64,000 nucleotides of DNA from Kitagawia praeruptora (GCA_037693485.1 CM075346.1:107738501-107802500); one strand, 5' to 3'. Shown: positions 10,667 through 20,499, counted from the stretch's first letter. Notes: generated from the sequence alone by a model not told the origin. Numbers and translations are program-made.

Positions 10667-11128
10667 TTAATCTTCATGAATGCTTTCGAGTTGAGGCAAC
10701 CATACTCCACTCTTACTACTGCTCCTCCGATCTCGTCGTGAAGGCTTCTTTTCCGACGTAACATTTTTTGGACAGGGATCCGATAACACAACAACATCAA
10801 TGTTGTCTAACTTTTTTGGCTTTTTGGAGGATGCTGTTTTAGGGTTTTTGTGATTCTTCTTTTTTTCGGGCAAAGAAGAAGATGGTATCAAGAAATAAAT
10901 ACTTCCCCTCTTGAGTTCCGTCTCCGGTGACAAAATCAAGATTCGTCGAACAACGCCTTGAGAACATGGTTTACTCAATACATGATTAGGGTTGTTGCTT
11001 AAAATCTCCCCGGCAGTGACCGGACGTGTGATTTCTTCAACATGGCCATTTAAATGTACTATTCTAATCAAATCTAAGGCTCCGCATGGAAGAACACAAG
11101 CCAAACAACACCTTAAACTGTTTCCCAT
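10667..11128 (-). CDS. PADRE (DUF4228) domain protein, 153 aa
   Basis: Single-exon gene, ATG at 11128 and TAA at 10667. The start MGNSLRCCLAC has Gly at position 2 and Cys at 7, 8 and 11, a plausible N-myristoylation and palmitoylation signal. Residues 17-90 (ALDLIRIVHLNGHVEEITRP, ITAGEIL-like VTAGEILSNNPNHVL, then ELKRGSIYFLIPSS) follow the PADRE/DUF4228 pattern: a beta-rich N-terminal core with the LNG.VEE motif and the RGxIYFL(I/M)P block. The remainder is Lys/Ser-rich and disordered, ending in WLPQLESIHED, similar to the acidic C-terminal motif of this family. PADRE proteins are plant-specific and often pathogen- or stress-responsive; their biochemical role is not settled. It is the only intact ordinary gene found in the window. 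Confidence 0.9.
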   Translation of the reverse strand: MGNSLRCCLACVLPCGALDLIRIVHLNGHVEEITRPVTAGEILSNNPNHVLSKPCSQGVVRRILILSPETELKRGSIYFLIPSSSLPEKKKNHKNPKTASSKKPKKLDNIDVVVLSDPCPKNVTSEKKPSRRDRRSSSKSGVWLPQLESIHED

Positions 11129-11260
11129 CTCTCCTCACTATAAAAGATTGATTGAAGTTATATATATAAGCTCTTGTATATATAACTCTTGTGGTTTTCT
11201 TTCTATGATCTTTGTAGTGGATTTGAATTGTGTTATGGTCTTATGGATGGGGAATGTACT

Positions 11261-11270
11261 ATTATATATA
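11261..11270 (-). promoter_or_regulatory. Putative TATA box of the PADRE gene
   Basis: TATATATAAT on the minus strand lies about 135 bp upstream of the ATG at 11128, giving a 5'UTR of roughly 100 nt. A second TA-rich stretch at 11160-11170 is probably too close to the ATG. Confidence 0.4.
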
Positions 11271-11509
11271 GAAGGACTTCATAACTGTCCTTGCAAATTA
11301 TATGGTGGTAATATTTTAATATAAAGTGGATGTAAATGTCTACTTTTCCCCTCTGCAGGTCTCTCAATACATTTCCATCTGCAGAAGTCCTTAGCAAAAA
11401 AGATTAACAAATATTATATATAATTTATGAAAAATTTGAAATTCTAATCGTACAAAATTTTTAGATGAATTCTCAAGTTCCAATTATGCAAAATCTTTAA
11501 TTAAAATTA

Positions 11510-11732
11510 TGGAAAATGAATTTTTTTATTTAGAAACCTATCACTTAAATGTGAATTTGTCTTTTTTGCTCACTAAAGTTAGGTCTGTTTTTCTTTTAGT
11601 CACTAAATTTAGGTTCAAATTTTGTTTAACTCAACTTATGTTCGAATTTGATTTTAGCATTATGTTAATTACTTAATTCATAGTTAAGTGGTAGGTTTCT
11701 AAAAAGGTCATTGACAAAAAATTCATTTTCCC
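11510..11732. mobile_element. Short Mutator-like MITE with 9-bp target duplication
   Basis: The termini GGAAAATGAATTTTTTT and AAAAAATTCATTTTCCC are inverted repeats, flanked by the 9-bp direct repeat TTAAAATTA (11501-11509 and 11733-11741). The interior blocks (AGAAACCTATCACTTAA, CACTAAATTTAGGTTC, TAGCATTATGTTAATTA) match the arms of the larger element at 45961-46930, so this is a deletion derivative. A 9-bp TSD is typical of Mutator-like elements. Confidence 0.85.
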
Positions 11733-11741
11733 TTAAAATTA

Positions 11742-12199
11742 TAGTTAACATTCTTACATTAGTTATAATGTTACAAAGCAATACATATATATTTATTTAT
11801 TATAATCAAAATCATTTTACATTAATTCAATTTGTCAAATCTTGCATTATAAAATTATATATATAAATCTATTTATTATAATTAACCTCATTTTAGCACA
11901 TCACTTTAAAATTTCCGTATACTTCCGTTTAGTTTATATTATTTTAATGAACCATTTTAATTAATACAATCGGAGAAATGTCCTAATTATAATATAGACT
12001 AAATTATCCATTTAAAATTGATATACAGATCAATTTCACTATCTTTAATTTCGAGTGTTAAACTACGTATTTTATTAAAAAAAAATGAGTTGTAACATGA
12101 GTATAGAAAATAGGGATATTTACATAAATAAATAAGATTTTAATAATTATTTCCAATTTTACTACCACCCAACTATCTTTTCACTTCTATAAAATCATT
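11742..12199. other. Non-coding AT-rich DNA
   Basis: No gene or element boundary recognised. The last part merges into the outer arm of the foldback region, and the exact outer boundary is uncertain. Confidence 0.45.
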
Positions 12200-12358
12200 T
12201 TTTCAAAAATACTACCTCATTATACTTTTATGTTTTCAAAATTCCAAAAATACTACCTTCCTCAATTGCAACTTTTGCAACTTCCAGTTTTCAAATTTCT
12301 AATTTCATGTTCTGGGGTTCAGATGTCATTTTCGACCTCTTTTTTGGACTCTGATATA
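12200..12358 (+). repeat. Left outer arm of a foldback region
   Basis: Blocks such as ATACTACCTTCCTCAATTGC, CCAGTTTTCAAATTTCTAAT, TTCTGGGGTTCAGATGTCAT and TTGGACTCTGATATATA are repeated in inverted orientation at 21206-21405. The two arms bracket the minisatellite and the viral insert. Confidence 0.8.
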
Positions 12359-13122
12359 TATATATATATCAGAGTCCAAAAAAGAGGTCGAAAATGACAT
12401 CTGACAAATGGAACTTGAAATCAGAAATTTGAAAACTGGAAGTTACAAATGAGGTTGCAAGGCCCCGCCAAGGGCACTCATAACTGGTGAATTTGGGTTG
12501 CAAGGCCCCGCCAGGGGCACTCATAATTGGTGAATTTGGGTTGCAAGGCCCGCCAGGGGCACTCATAATTGGTGGATTTCTGATTTGTAACTTTCAGTTG
12601 CAAAAGTTGCAACTGAGGTTGTAAACCGCAGTTGCAACTGAGGTTGCAAAAGTTGCAATTCAGGTTGCAAACCGCAGTTGCAACTGAGGTTGCAAAAGTT
12701 GCAACTGAGGAGTTGCAACCTCAGTTGCAAAAGTTGCAACTGAGGTTGCAAAAGTTGCAACTGAGGTTGCAAAAGTTGCAACTGAAAACTGAGGTTGCAA
12801 AAGTTGCAACTGAGGAGTTGCAACTGAGGTTGCAAAAGTTGCAACTGAAAACTGAGGTTGCAAAAGTTGCAACTGAGGAGTTGCAACTGAGGTTGCAAAA
12901 GTTGCAACAGAGGTTGCAAAAGTTGCAACTGAAAACTGAAAGTTGCAAATCAGAAATCCACCAATTATGAGTGCCCCTGGCGGGGCCTTGCAACCCAAAT
13001 TCACCAATTATGAGTGCCCTTGGCGGGGCCTTGCAACCTCATTTGCAACTTCCAGTTTTCAAATTTCTGATTTCATGTTCTGGGGTTCAGATGTCATTTT
13101 CGACCTCTCTTTTGGACTCTGA
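12359..13122. repeat. Inner inverted-repeat unit with GGCGGGGCCTTGCAA blocks
   Basis: The left half (12371-12605: CAGAGTCCAAAA..., GGTTGCAAGGCCCCGCCA, CACTCATAATTGGTGAATTT) is mirrored by the right half (12945-13122). Both edges are short TA runs. The GCAAGGCCCCGCCAGGGG block occurs several times on each side. The centre is the minisatellite listed separately. Confidence 0.8.
12596..12950. repeat. GTTGCAACTGAGGTTGCAAAA minisatellite
   Basis: Short units built from GTTGCAAAA and GTTGCAACTGAG alternate for about 350 bp with variants such as AACTGAAAACTGAG. The array reads through without stops in several frames on both strands, as Gln/Leu-rich repeats. This is a composition artefact and not evidence for a protein. 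Confidence 0.85.
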
Positions 13123-13278
13123 TATATATATATATATATATGGCGGGGCCTTGCAACCCAAATTCACCAATTATGAGTGCCCTTGGCGGGGCCTTCCAAC
13201 CTCATTTGCAACTTCCAGTTTTCAAATTTCTGATTTCAAGTTCCATTTGTCAGATGTCATTTTCGACCTCTCTTTTGG

Positions 13279-13354
<76 letters not shown>
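13123..13354. repeat. Partial third foldback arm and long TA microsatellite
   Basis: 13141-13284 repeats the half-arm of 12990-13122 (GGCGGGGCCTTGCAACCC through TTGGACTCTGATATATA). It is followed by about 70 bp of pure TA (13284-13354), which forms the left junction of the viral insert. Confidence 0.9.
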
Positions 13355-13358
<4 letters not shown>

Positions 13359-13658
13359 GAAAAAAATCGAAATATTTTAGTGTCTTCTTAAAATATCATC
13401 TTTTATCCCGAGTGAAAAAATGGGAGGTTTTCTGATGATTTTATAAAAGAATGTTTTGCTAAAATATTTCATATCTTTGTTTTTGTGGATTTTATCCGTC
13501 TATCCCTCTGGTTGATAGTTAAACGAGAAAGTCGTTTGCAAAGATAAAAAAAAAATATATTGTACTTTTATGTCAAATTTACTTTTTTGTAAGAATAAAC
13601 ATACTTAATACCCCTTTTAAGATCCAACCAACCACAACAGTCTTAGCTCCCTTACTCC
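13355..13658 (+). other. Viral leader segment upstream of ORF1
   Basis: AT-rich sequence with no long frame. In a circular caulimovirid genome it would lie between the promoter and ORF1. I looked for the usual tRNA-Met primer site (TGGTATCAGAGC) here and at 20755-21205 and did not find it, so part of the leader may be missing. Confidence 0.5.
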
Positions 13659-14624
13659 ATGAGTATGCATGAGATAGATGACAATGATAATCAAAATGAT
13701 TTGATTAAAAATGCTGAATTAGTAGAATATCCAAAAAATTTGGATAAGCTCAATAAGTGGGTTATACCCTCTGTTCCCTTTAGTCAAATTTATACTATTG
13801 GTATGTTTGATTTTAAATCTCGTCAAGTCATCAAAACGATGGAACAAACAATTAGAATTTCTGACACTAATCAAACAATTAGATTATTGAGTAAAAAAGA
13901 TTTACTCCCTCATAAAGGTTATAATTTTATTCATATTGGATTAATTCAAATAGCCTTCAAACCCTTAACTTTGATGGGTTTAAATTCGAGTATTATGGCC
14001 CATGTTAGAGATGGTAGATGTAGAGATTTTAAACAATCTCTAGCTGCTTTAATAGAAACCCGTCTATGTCATGGACCAGTCTACTTTGATGTAGCTCCTA
14101 ATTTGACACTATCTTTATCTGATAGTAATTTGTTAGATGCTATGCAACTGACAATACATACTAGTGGTTATAATTTTAAACCAGGTAGTGAGGTGATAGC
14201 CATATGCTATAGAATTTATTATAAGGTTTTAAATACCTTAAATCCTAAGGCTAGGCAATTTACCTTTCAAGGAACTACAACCTTAGTTCAAACCAATTTG
14301 TTAACCTCAAATGTAGCAACTAATAGGTTGATAAAATGGAAAGAGATTCATTTTCCAGAAACCTGGTCTCTTCTTCAAGAATTAGAACCAGAACCACAGG
14401 TCAATAAAGATATTGATCAGATAATTCAGACAACTGAAGGGGATGTAGAAATTAAATTTACTCCTCAAAGATCTATTAGATTACCTAGGACTATATCTGC
14501 TAGGTATTCCCATGCTAGTGATTATATCACAGCCCCTAGTGTTCTAGATCCATCTAGAGCATCTACTTCTCAAATAAGAGAAGAGATAGAATCTGTAAAC
14601 TCAATAAGAATTAGTCAAAATTAA
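13659..14624 (+). CDS. Viral ORF1: 30K-superfamily movement protein (321 aa)
   Basis: ATG at 13659, TAA at 14624. The central region (roughly residues 75-235) follows the caulimovirid movement-protein pattern: an IGLIQIAFKPLT strand, then LNSSIMAHVRDGR, a GPVYFDVAPN block near residue 139, LSDSNLLDAMQL, and a GYNFKPGSEVIAICYRIYYK strand. Movement proteins of this family act at plasmodesmata and guide virions or nucleic acid between cells. The C-terminal third is less conserved and Ser/Arg-rich. Length is normal for the family. It is separated from ORF2 by 67 bp. No internal stop is present. Identity is inferred from motif order. Confidence 0.85.
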   Translation: MSMHEIDDNDNQNDLIKNAELVEYPKNLDKLNKWVIPSVPFSQIYTIGMFDFKSRQVIKTMEQTIRISDTNQTIRLLSKKDLLPHKGYNFIHIGLIQIAFKPLTLMGLNSSIMAHVRDGRCRDFKQSLAALIETRLCHGPVYFDVAPNLTLSLSDSNLLDAMQLTIHTSGYNFKPGSEVIAICYRIYYKVLNTLNPKARQFTFQGTTTLVQTNLLTSNVATNRLIKWKEIHFPETWSLLQELEPEPQVNKDIDQIIQTTEGDVEIKFTPQRSIRLPRTISARYSHASDYITAPSVLDPSRASTSQIREEIESVNSIRISQN

Positions 14625-14691
14625 ATTCCAGAAGGAATTTATGAAAAGAGTAGAGAATCTCCTACTCAATCAGAAATGAGCTTCCATTTAA

Positions 14692-16488
14692 ATGATTGAT
14701 TTATCCCCAGGAAGTAAAATGAGAGAAATCCTTAATAAGGAATTTCAACAAGAAAAGCATGCCCAATTTAGGCAATGGTATTTTAAGAAATACTCTTCGA
14801 AAGACTTAGATAGATTCAAAGATGAATTTTATGATTATATAGCTGAAACAGAAGATTATACACCTTTTGTGAATTGGTTTATAAAAACCTATCTGGATAA
14901 TACTAAAAAAGAGATTTTAGTGTTACAAAGACCTTGGAAAACTCCAAAGGGAGAATCTATTAGTTCTCCATTTCCTCCAGAGCAAACAATTTGCTTAAAC
15001 AATAATACAGAAGCTACAGCTTATACAAGTATTCAAAAGCTTGAAAATTCTCAAGCTACTGTAAAAGATTTAAATGCGATTATTAAATCACAAAACTATA
15101 CTAACACCTTTCTTGTTTGTTTAGGTGACCAATGTATAACTTTAGAAAAGGAGATAATATCTCTTAAACAATTTATAGAAAACGAATTAAGTTCTATTAA
15201 AAAATTAATAGAAAAACAAAATCCAGAATCATCAACCAATAGAGATGATATTCCTATGATTCAACCTCCAATTCATATTAAGGGGTTTAGAACAGAAACT
15301 AGTGGTGAAGAATTTATGCAAATTCTTCAGAAAAAGTTTGACAATTTAAATTTAAATTTAGCAGTCTTGTCTAAAGACGATTCTTCTCAACAATCTGAAA
15401 ATTTAGATTCTGCTGAAGAAATAGAAGAGATTAATGAATTAGCAACTATGTTTGCTAAACAAAAGATTAATAATGCGGAGATAAATCCTATTTATGCTCC
15501 AAAACCTTTGGAAAAATTCTATTATCAAAGACCTTCTCCTCAGGATCTTCTATTTGAAGAACCAGAATATATTCAAACCTCGTATTCAGGGAAAGCTATC
15601 TATGAATGGAATATAGATAGTTTAAATGAAAAACAAATTTTCGATGTTATACATAGAATAATGATGTACTCCACTGTTTGTAAACAGAATGGAAGCACTG
15701 ATAGTGCAATAGCATCATTCATATCCGCTGGATTTGTAGGACAAATCAGAGGATGGTGGGAACATTATCTTACCTTAGATCAAAGATTAGAAATTCTTAA
15801 TCATAAGAAGATACTTAAAATAGAAAATGGAGTTGTTACTACAGGAGAAGAAGATGCAGTTTATACACTGTGTATTGCTATTCTACAACATTTTGTAGGA
15901 GCTAATACCCCTGTGTCAGAGAAGTTATGTACACTTCTTCAAAATCTTAGATGTCCTTCTTTGACCCATTTTAGATGGTATAAAGATACATTTTTATCTA
16001 GAGTTTATCAATTAAGTGACTCTAATTCCATACATTGGAAGTCTAAATTTGTAGACGGATTACCCCATCTTTTCGCTGAAAGAGTAAGGCAATCCTTAAG
16101 AAATAAGAATGATGGAATAAATATTAATTATAATTCTCTAACATATGGAGAAATTGTTAGTCATTGTATTAATGAAGGATTAGCTTTATGTAATGACATA
16201 AAGTTAAGAAATCAGTTAAAAAAGCAAAAGCTTTCAGAGAAGCACCAATTAGGTGAATTTTGTGATCAATTTGCTTTTGATATAGGAAAAATTCCTAGAT
16301 ATCCAGAAAAGAAAAAGCAAAAAATTGCTTATAAAAAGAATAAAACTTATAAGAATAATCCTTATAAATCAAAATATCCTTTTAATAAAAATTATTATAA
16401 AAAGAACAATAAAAGAAAATCTTATAATAAATTAGAGAAAAAGCCTTTTGTCCCTAATAAAGGAAAAAAAAAAAGCCAAAAGGATTGA
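14692..16488 (+). CDS. Viral ORF2: capsid protein (598 aa)
   Basis: ATG at 14692, stop TGA at 16488. The N-terminal 200 residues are acidic and predicted helical or coiled coil, as in caulimovirid capsid precursors. The core (about residues 300-500) has the aromatic/hydrophobic pattern of the retroviral-type capsid domain, including RGWWEHYLT and LTHFRWYKDTFLSRVYQL. It is followed by a Lys-rich tail (residues 535-598). The expected CCHC zinc knuckle is not in this frame: it begins about 10 codons past the last overlapping codons, in the next frame. The tail ends in an A-run where the frame changes. Whether this is a programmed shift or a mutation is treated in the findings. Confidence 0.8.
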   Translation: MIDLSPGSKMREILNKEFQQEKHAQFRQWYFKKYSSKDLDRFKDEFYDYIAETEDYTPFVNWFIKTYLDNTKKEILVLQRPWKTPKGESISSPFPPEQTICLNNNTEATAYTSIQKLENSQATVKDLNAIIKSQNYTNTFLVCLGDQCITLEKEIISLKQFIENELSSIKKLIEKQNPESSTNRDDIPMIQPPIHIKGFRTETSGEEFMQILQKKFDNLNLNLAVLSKDDSSQQSENLDSAEEIEEINELATMFAKQKINNAEINPIYAPKPLEKFYYQRPSPQDLLFEEPEYIQTSYSGKAIYEWNIDSLNEKQIFDVIHRIMMYSTVCKQNGSTDSAIASFISAGFVGQIRGWWEHYLTLDQRLEILNHKKILKIENGVVTTGEEDAVYTLCIAILQHFVGANTPVSEKLCTLLQNLRCPSLTHFRWYKDTFLSRVYQLSDSNSIHWKSKFVDGLPHLFAERVRQSLRNKNDGININYNSLTYGEIVSHCINEGLALCNDIKLRNQLKKQKLSEKHQLGEFCDQFAFDIGKIPRYPEKKKQKIAYKKNKTYKNNPYKSKYPFNKNYYKKNNKRKSYNKLEKKPFVPNKGKKKSQKD

Positions 16489-19087
16489 TATAACTTGTCA
16501 TAAGTGTGGCAAAGTTGGTCATTATGCCAACCAATGTTGGACTAAGAAAGCTCTTAATGAGATAGAGGATGAGCAATTACGCTCACAATTAGAAAAGGTT
16601 TTGCTTCATAGTTCTGAAGATGAAAGAGAATCTTCAGATAATGAGGATTTAGCCTTAATTTATGATAGCTCAAGTGAATCTGATTCACAGGATTCTGATA
16701 ATAATGATTGTCAGTGTAATGAGCTAAATTATTATAAATCTATAGTAGACATGAATGGATTAAATGTCTTAACGGCTGATCAAGATAGAGCCTTAAAAAT
16801 TATAGATTCAATTTCCGATTTTGAGCTTAAGAAGCAAATGCTCGAAGCCCTTATTAAAAACAATAAGGAGAAAGAAGCTCCCATAATCATAGACGCTCCT
16901 TATCAATTAAGTGAGGTTTTAGAAAGATTTCAAAAAACTACTATTAAAGAAACTCCTGTTTCTTTAAATGATTTAAGAAAAGAAGTTAATTTATTAAAAT
17001 CTGAAATTAATCAGATAAAACAGAATAATACTTTATTAACTCAAAGGATTACTTTATTAGAAAGTAAGCCTGTTATTCATAGTGAATCAAAAGATATTCC
17101 CTCTTCTAGTAATACTAAAGAGACCGGATATTTAGCTCTATTAGAGCAAGTGACATCTCAAAGATGGTATATTAAAATTACCCTAGTGGTAAGTAGAGAA
17201 TTTATTCTCAAAGATGAGATAGCCCTTGTTGATAGTGGTGCTGACTTGAACTGTATTCAAGAAGGATTAATTCCTACCAAATATTTTGAGAAAACTACTC
17301 AATCTATATCCCATGCTGCTGGAGAAAAACTCCAAGTTAGTTATAAGCTTCCAAATACTTACATTTGTAATGAAGATATATGTCTTCCTACCTCTTTTAT
17401 TCTAATAAAGAATATGAATCATAGAATAATTTTAGGAAACCCTTTCCTTCACAATATTATGCCCCTCAACAATGTTGATCCAAGTGGGATTTCTACCATA
17501 ATAGAAGGAAAGAAAATAAAATTTGAATTTGTTACAGAACCTCAAACTCGTATAATTAATGAGGTTAATGATCGCCTTCTTAGTAAAGAAAACCAATTAT
17601 GTTTTCTTAAAGAAGAAATAAAAGTTTTGAGCATTAATGAACAGCTCAAGAAGCCTGATATTAAAAATCAGATAAAATTTATAGAAAACCAATTCCTTGA
17701 TGAAGTTTGTAATGACCTTCCTAATGCCTTTTGGGATAGAAAGAAACATGTTATTTCTCTTCCTTATATAGATGGTTTTAATGAAAACCAAATCCTTACA
17801 AAAGCTAGGCCAGCTCAAATGAATAAAGAATACTTAGAATTATGTAAAAAGGAGATTAATTCCCTTTTAGAAAAAGGCTTAATTAGAAAGTCTAAATCTC
17901 CTTGGAGTTGTACAGCATTTTATGTTAATAATGCTGCTGAAAAAGAAAGAGGTGTGCCTAGATTAGTCATTAATTATAAACCTCTTAATAAAGTTTTAAA
18001 ATGGATTAGATATCCTATTCCTAACAAAAAAGATTTGTTAGATAGATTAAACGATGCTTTAATCTTTTCTAAATTTGATATGAAGTCAGGATATTGGCAA
18101 ATTCAGATTAAAGAATCTGATAGATATAAAACAGCTTTTACAGTTCCTTTTGGACATTATGAATGGAATGTTCTTCCATTTGGTCAGAAGAATGCTCCTT
18201 CTGAGTTTCAGAATATTATGAATGATATATTCAACCCTTATTCTGAATTTATAATAGTTTATATTGATGATGTTTTAGTATTTTCTAAAACTATAGATCA
18301 ACATATTAAACATTTAAAAATATTTAAGAGTTTAATAAAAAATAATGGTTTAGTAATATCTGCCCCAAAAATGAAATTATTTCAAACTCAAGTTAGATTT
18401 TTGGGACATATGATAAATCAAGGAAAAATTATTCCTATAGACAGAAGTATAGAGTTTGCTTCTAAATTTCCTAATGAGATAACTGATAAAAAACAGTTGC
18501 AAAGATTCTTAGGAAGTCTGAATTATATTTCAGAATACTATCAAGACCTAGCCAAAGATACAGCAATATTGTACTCTAGGCTTAAGAAAAAACCTGAACC
18601 TTGGACTGAGAATCATTCTCAGGCTATTCAAAAAATTAAAGCTAAGGTAAAATGCTTACCTTGTCTATCTTTAGCAAATCCCAAGTATTTTAAAATTGTT
18701 GAAACAGATGCCTCCGATATAGGATATGGTGGTATTCTAAAGCAGGTTATTCCTGAAACTTCTAAAGAAGTTCTTGTTAGATTTACCTCAGGAAAATGGA
18801 ATCCAACTCAGTCAAAATACTCGACTGTGAAGAAAGAAATGCTTTCTATAATTAAATGTGTTTCAAAGTTTCAAGGTGATTTATTAAATCAAAAATTTTT
18901 ATTAAGAATTGATTGTAGTTCAGTAAAATCAATTATTGAAAAAGATGTTAAAAATCTTGTAGCAAAACAAATTTTTGCAGGATGGCAAGCCCAGCTTTCG
19001 GCCTTTGAATTCGATATCCAATATATCAAAGGAGAAAATAATTCTCTTGCTGATTATTTAACCCGTGAATTTTTACAGGGAGATTAA
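16448..19087 (+). CDS. Viral ORF3: zinc knuckle, aspartic protease, reverse transcriptase, RNase H (879-codon frame)
   Basis: Open from about 16448 (no ATG; first in-frame ATG about codon 102) to TAA at 19087. Domains in order: CCHC zinc knuckle CHKCGKVGHYANQC (residues 17-30); acidic Ser/Asp-rich linker; coiled-coil stretch (about 180-215); aspartic protease with the DSGAD active site (about 263); reverse transcriptase with SKFDMKSGYWQI and the YIDDVLVF catalytic block (about 605); RNase H starting at ETDAS (about 751). The product would process capsid and polymerase precursors and copy pregenomic RNA into DNA. All catalytic signatures are present. The zinc knuckle normally belongs to the capsid C-terminus, so the first 100 codons probably belong to ORF2. 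The stop overlaps the next start as TAATG. Confidence 0.92.
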   Translation: MSLIKEKKKAKRIDITCHKCGKVGHYANQCWTKKALNEIEDEQLRSQLEKVLLHSSEDERESSDNEDLALIYDSSSESDSQDSDNNDCQCNELNYYKSIVDMNGLNVLTADQDRALKIIDSISDFELKKQMLEALIKNNKEKEAPIIIDAPYQLSEVLERFQKTTIKETPVSLNDLRKEVNLLKSEINQIKQNNTLLTQRITLLESKPVIHSESKDIPSSSNTKETGYLALLEQVTSQRWYIKITLVVSREFILKDEIALVDSGADLNCIQEGLIPTKYFEKTTQSISHAAGEKLQVSYKLPNTYICNEDICLPTSFILIKNMNHRIILGNPFLHNIMPLNNVDPSGISTIIEGKKIKFEFVTEPQTRIINEVNDRLLSKENQLCFLKEEIKVLSINEQLKKPDIKNQIKFIENQFLDEVCNDLPNAFWDRKKHVISLPYIDGFNENQILTKARPAQMNKEYLELCKKEINSLLEKGLIRKSKSPWSCTAFYVNNAAEKERGVPRLVINYKPLNKVLKWIRYPIPNKKDLLDRLNDALIFSKFDMKSGYWQIQIKESDRYKTAFTVPFGHYEWNVLPFGQKNAPSEFQNIMNDIFNPYSEFIIVYIDDVLVFSKTIDQHIKHLKIFKSLIKNNGLVISAPKMKLFQTQVRFLGHMINQGKIIPIDRSIEFASKFPNEITDKKQLQRFLGSLNYISEYYQDLAKDTAILYSRLKKKPEPWTENHSQAIQKIKAKVKCLPCLSLANPKYFKIVETDASDIGYGGILKQVIPETSKEVLVRFTSGKWNPTQSKYSTVKKEMLSIIKCVSKFQGDLLNQKFLLRIDCSSVKSIIEKDVKNLVAKQIFAGWQAQLSAFEFDIQYIKGENNSLADYLTREFLQGD

Positions 19088-20067
19088 TGGCAACCCCTTC
19101 AAGGGGAAGAGGTCGCGGCGGATATGGCCGTGGTCGAGGTTATGGGAGTAACAATATGTTGCCCCGTGTTGAATCAACTGTTCCTCTAATAGGAGATTGG
19201 ACAGTTTTTCATAATAGAGGGAGAAATCTGCAGCAATTACCTGCACCTCCAAAAAAGGAAGATATACCTTCCTCTTCTAATAGTAAGAAAACATCTTATA
19301 AAGATGCAGCAGTCAATGATGATCCACAGGAAAAAGAATATTTCGAAAATCCTGTTACAGAAACTATTATGTTTCTTGAAGAAGAAGATGTTCAAATGCA
19401 CCAAGATGGTTGGTCATTAAGAACTAGGTACCTTGAATCAAGAGGATACCCAGGGCTTCAAAATCAAGCCAGACAGAATTTAGAAATTCTGTTAACAATT
19501 ACCGAATCGGTAACTATCACTCATACTTTTCAAAATAGTAATCCTGAAAGTTTTATGAACTTCAGCAAATGCCATATCAATAAGATATTGCTACCCAGAG
19601 AATGGGGATTAAGTCCTAATACGGAAAAAGCTATCAGAATAGCTGGAGATAAATACATCTATTTCAATTACTGGGATTATATCCAAGCTTTTACTAAAGC
19701 TTTTTATTATCAAAACCCAAAGAACAAGCATTCTTGGTTCTTTTCGATAAATCCCGAAGTGTGTAATAAACACATTCCAAATTGGTTCTATGAATGGTGG
19801 TCAAAATTTGGACCCTCTCTGGAAATTTTGCCAGAAGATATTTATAATCTATATGCTTCTTGGAGTGACCATAGTTCTTTGGTCTCAAAATATACCAAAT
19901 TGATTTATGGACAATGTCCTTTATTGTTCTTTACCAAATTTCAAATCCCTTGGATTTGGAGGTGGACGGTATCAATTGCAGAGGATAAAAAATTAAAAAT
20001 CCCAATTCTCCAGAGAAATTTCTTCTTAAAATGGTGGACCAATATGTCCAAATTAAGAAGATATTAA
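19087..20067 (+). CDS. Viral ORF4: RG-rich protein of unknown family (326 aa)
   Basis: ATG at 19087 overlaps the ORF3 stop (TAATG), suggesting coupled termination and reinitiation. The N-terminus is an RG/RGG-rich basic tract (residues 5-22), usual for RNA binding. The C-terminal two thirds are rich in Trp, Phe and Tyr (for example NWFYEWWSKFGPS and FQIPWIWRWT) and look like a compact folded domain. In caulimovirids the position after polymerase is usually taken by the translation transactivator/inclusion-body protein. I cannot see its diagnostic motifs, so that role is only positional. The frame has no stops. Confidence 0.7.
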   Translation: MATPSRGRGRGGYGRGRGYGSNNMLPRVESTVPLIGDWTVFHNRGRNLQQLPAPPKKEDIPSSSNSKKTSYKDAAVNDDPQEKEYFENPVTETIMFLEEEDVQMHQDGWSLRTRYLESRGYPGLQNQARQNLEILLTITESVTITHTFQNSNPESFMNFSKCHINKILLPREWGLSPNTEKAIRIAGDKYIYFNYWDYIQAFTKAFYYQNPKNKHSWFFSINPEVCNKHIPNWFYEWWSKFGPSLEILPEDIYNLYASWSDHSSLVSKYTKLIYGQCPLLFFTKFQIPWIWRWTVSIAEDKKLKIPILQRNFFLKWWTNMSKLRRY

Positions 20068-20497
20068 AATTATAGTGTCCAATATTCAGATTGATATTTC
20101 AACTGAAAAAGGAAAGGCTTCTACAGCTCAAAATGCTCAGCCCTCTTTGGCAAATTTAAGAGAGTATTTTCATCACAAATACCCCACAGAATCAGAACAG
20201 CAAATTATGGCTCGGGTTTTAGCATTTATGAAAGAACAATTTTTTAGTTCTTTCCCTTCTCAACCGTCTAAAGAAGAGGATCAGTCTATGAAAACTTCTT
20301 CATCGCAGGGATCAATGGATTCTAATCAATATAATTGTCTAGCAGGAGAATCTCAAGCTGAAGAATCTGTTCAAGAAAAAGAATTTGTTCAAGAAGATCC
20401 ATCCCTAGAAGATTATTGGGATGCCTTAGTTCAATCTGCAGTTCAGCAGGAACAGCAGCCAAATAATTCTGGCAAAGGGAAAAGACCTCAAAAGTAA
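20057..20497 (+). CDS. Viral ORF5: small acidic Gln/Glu-rich protein, no ATG at 5' end
   Basis: The frame is open from 20057 to TAA at 20497. The first near-cognate codon is GTG at 20075 and the first ATG is internal (about 20207). The sequence is hydrophilic, rich in Gln, Glu and Ser, with a Lys-rich end. Absence of an initial ATG suggests non-AUG initiation, a shift from ORF4, or loss of the start. I recognise no family. Confidence 0.5.
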   Translation, partial: EDIKIIVSNIQIDISTEKGKASTAQNAQPSLANLREYFHHKYPTESEQQIMARVLAFMKEQFFSSFPSQPSKEEDQSMKTSSSQGSMDSNQYNCLAGESQAEESVQEKEFVQEDPSLEDYWDALVQSAVQQEQQPNNSGKGKRPQK

Positions 20498-20499
20498 TT

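Noticed and set aside
12563..13007. Gln/Leu-rich proteins on both strands
   Set aside because: They are readings of the same minisatellite in several frames; no start context, domain or splice structure.
16448..16760. Start of viral ORF3 at its first sense codon
   Set aside because: There is no ATG before about codon 102, so the upstream part is more likely an extension of the capsid frame than an independent start.
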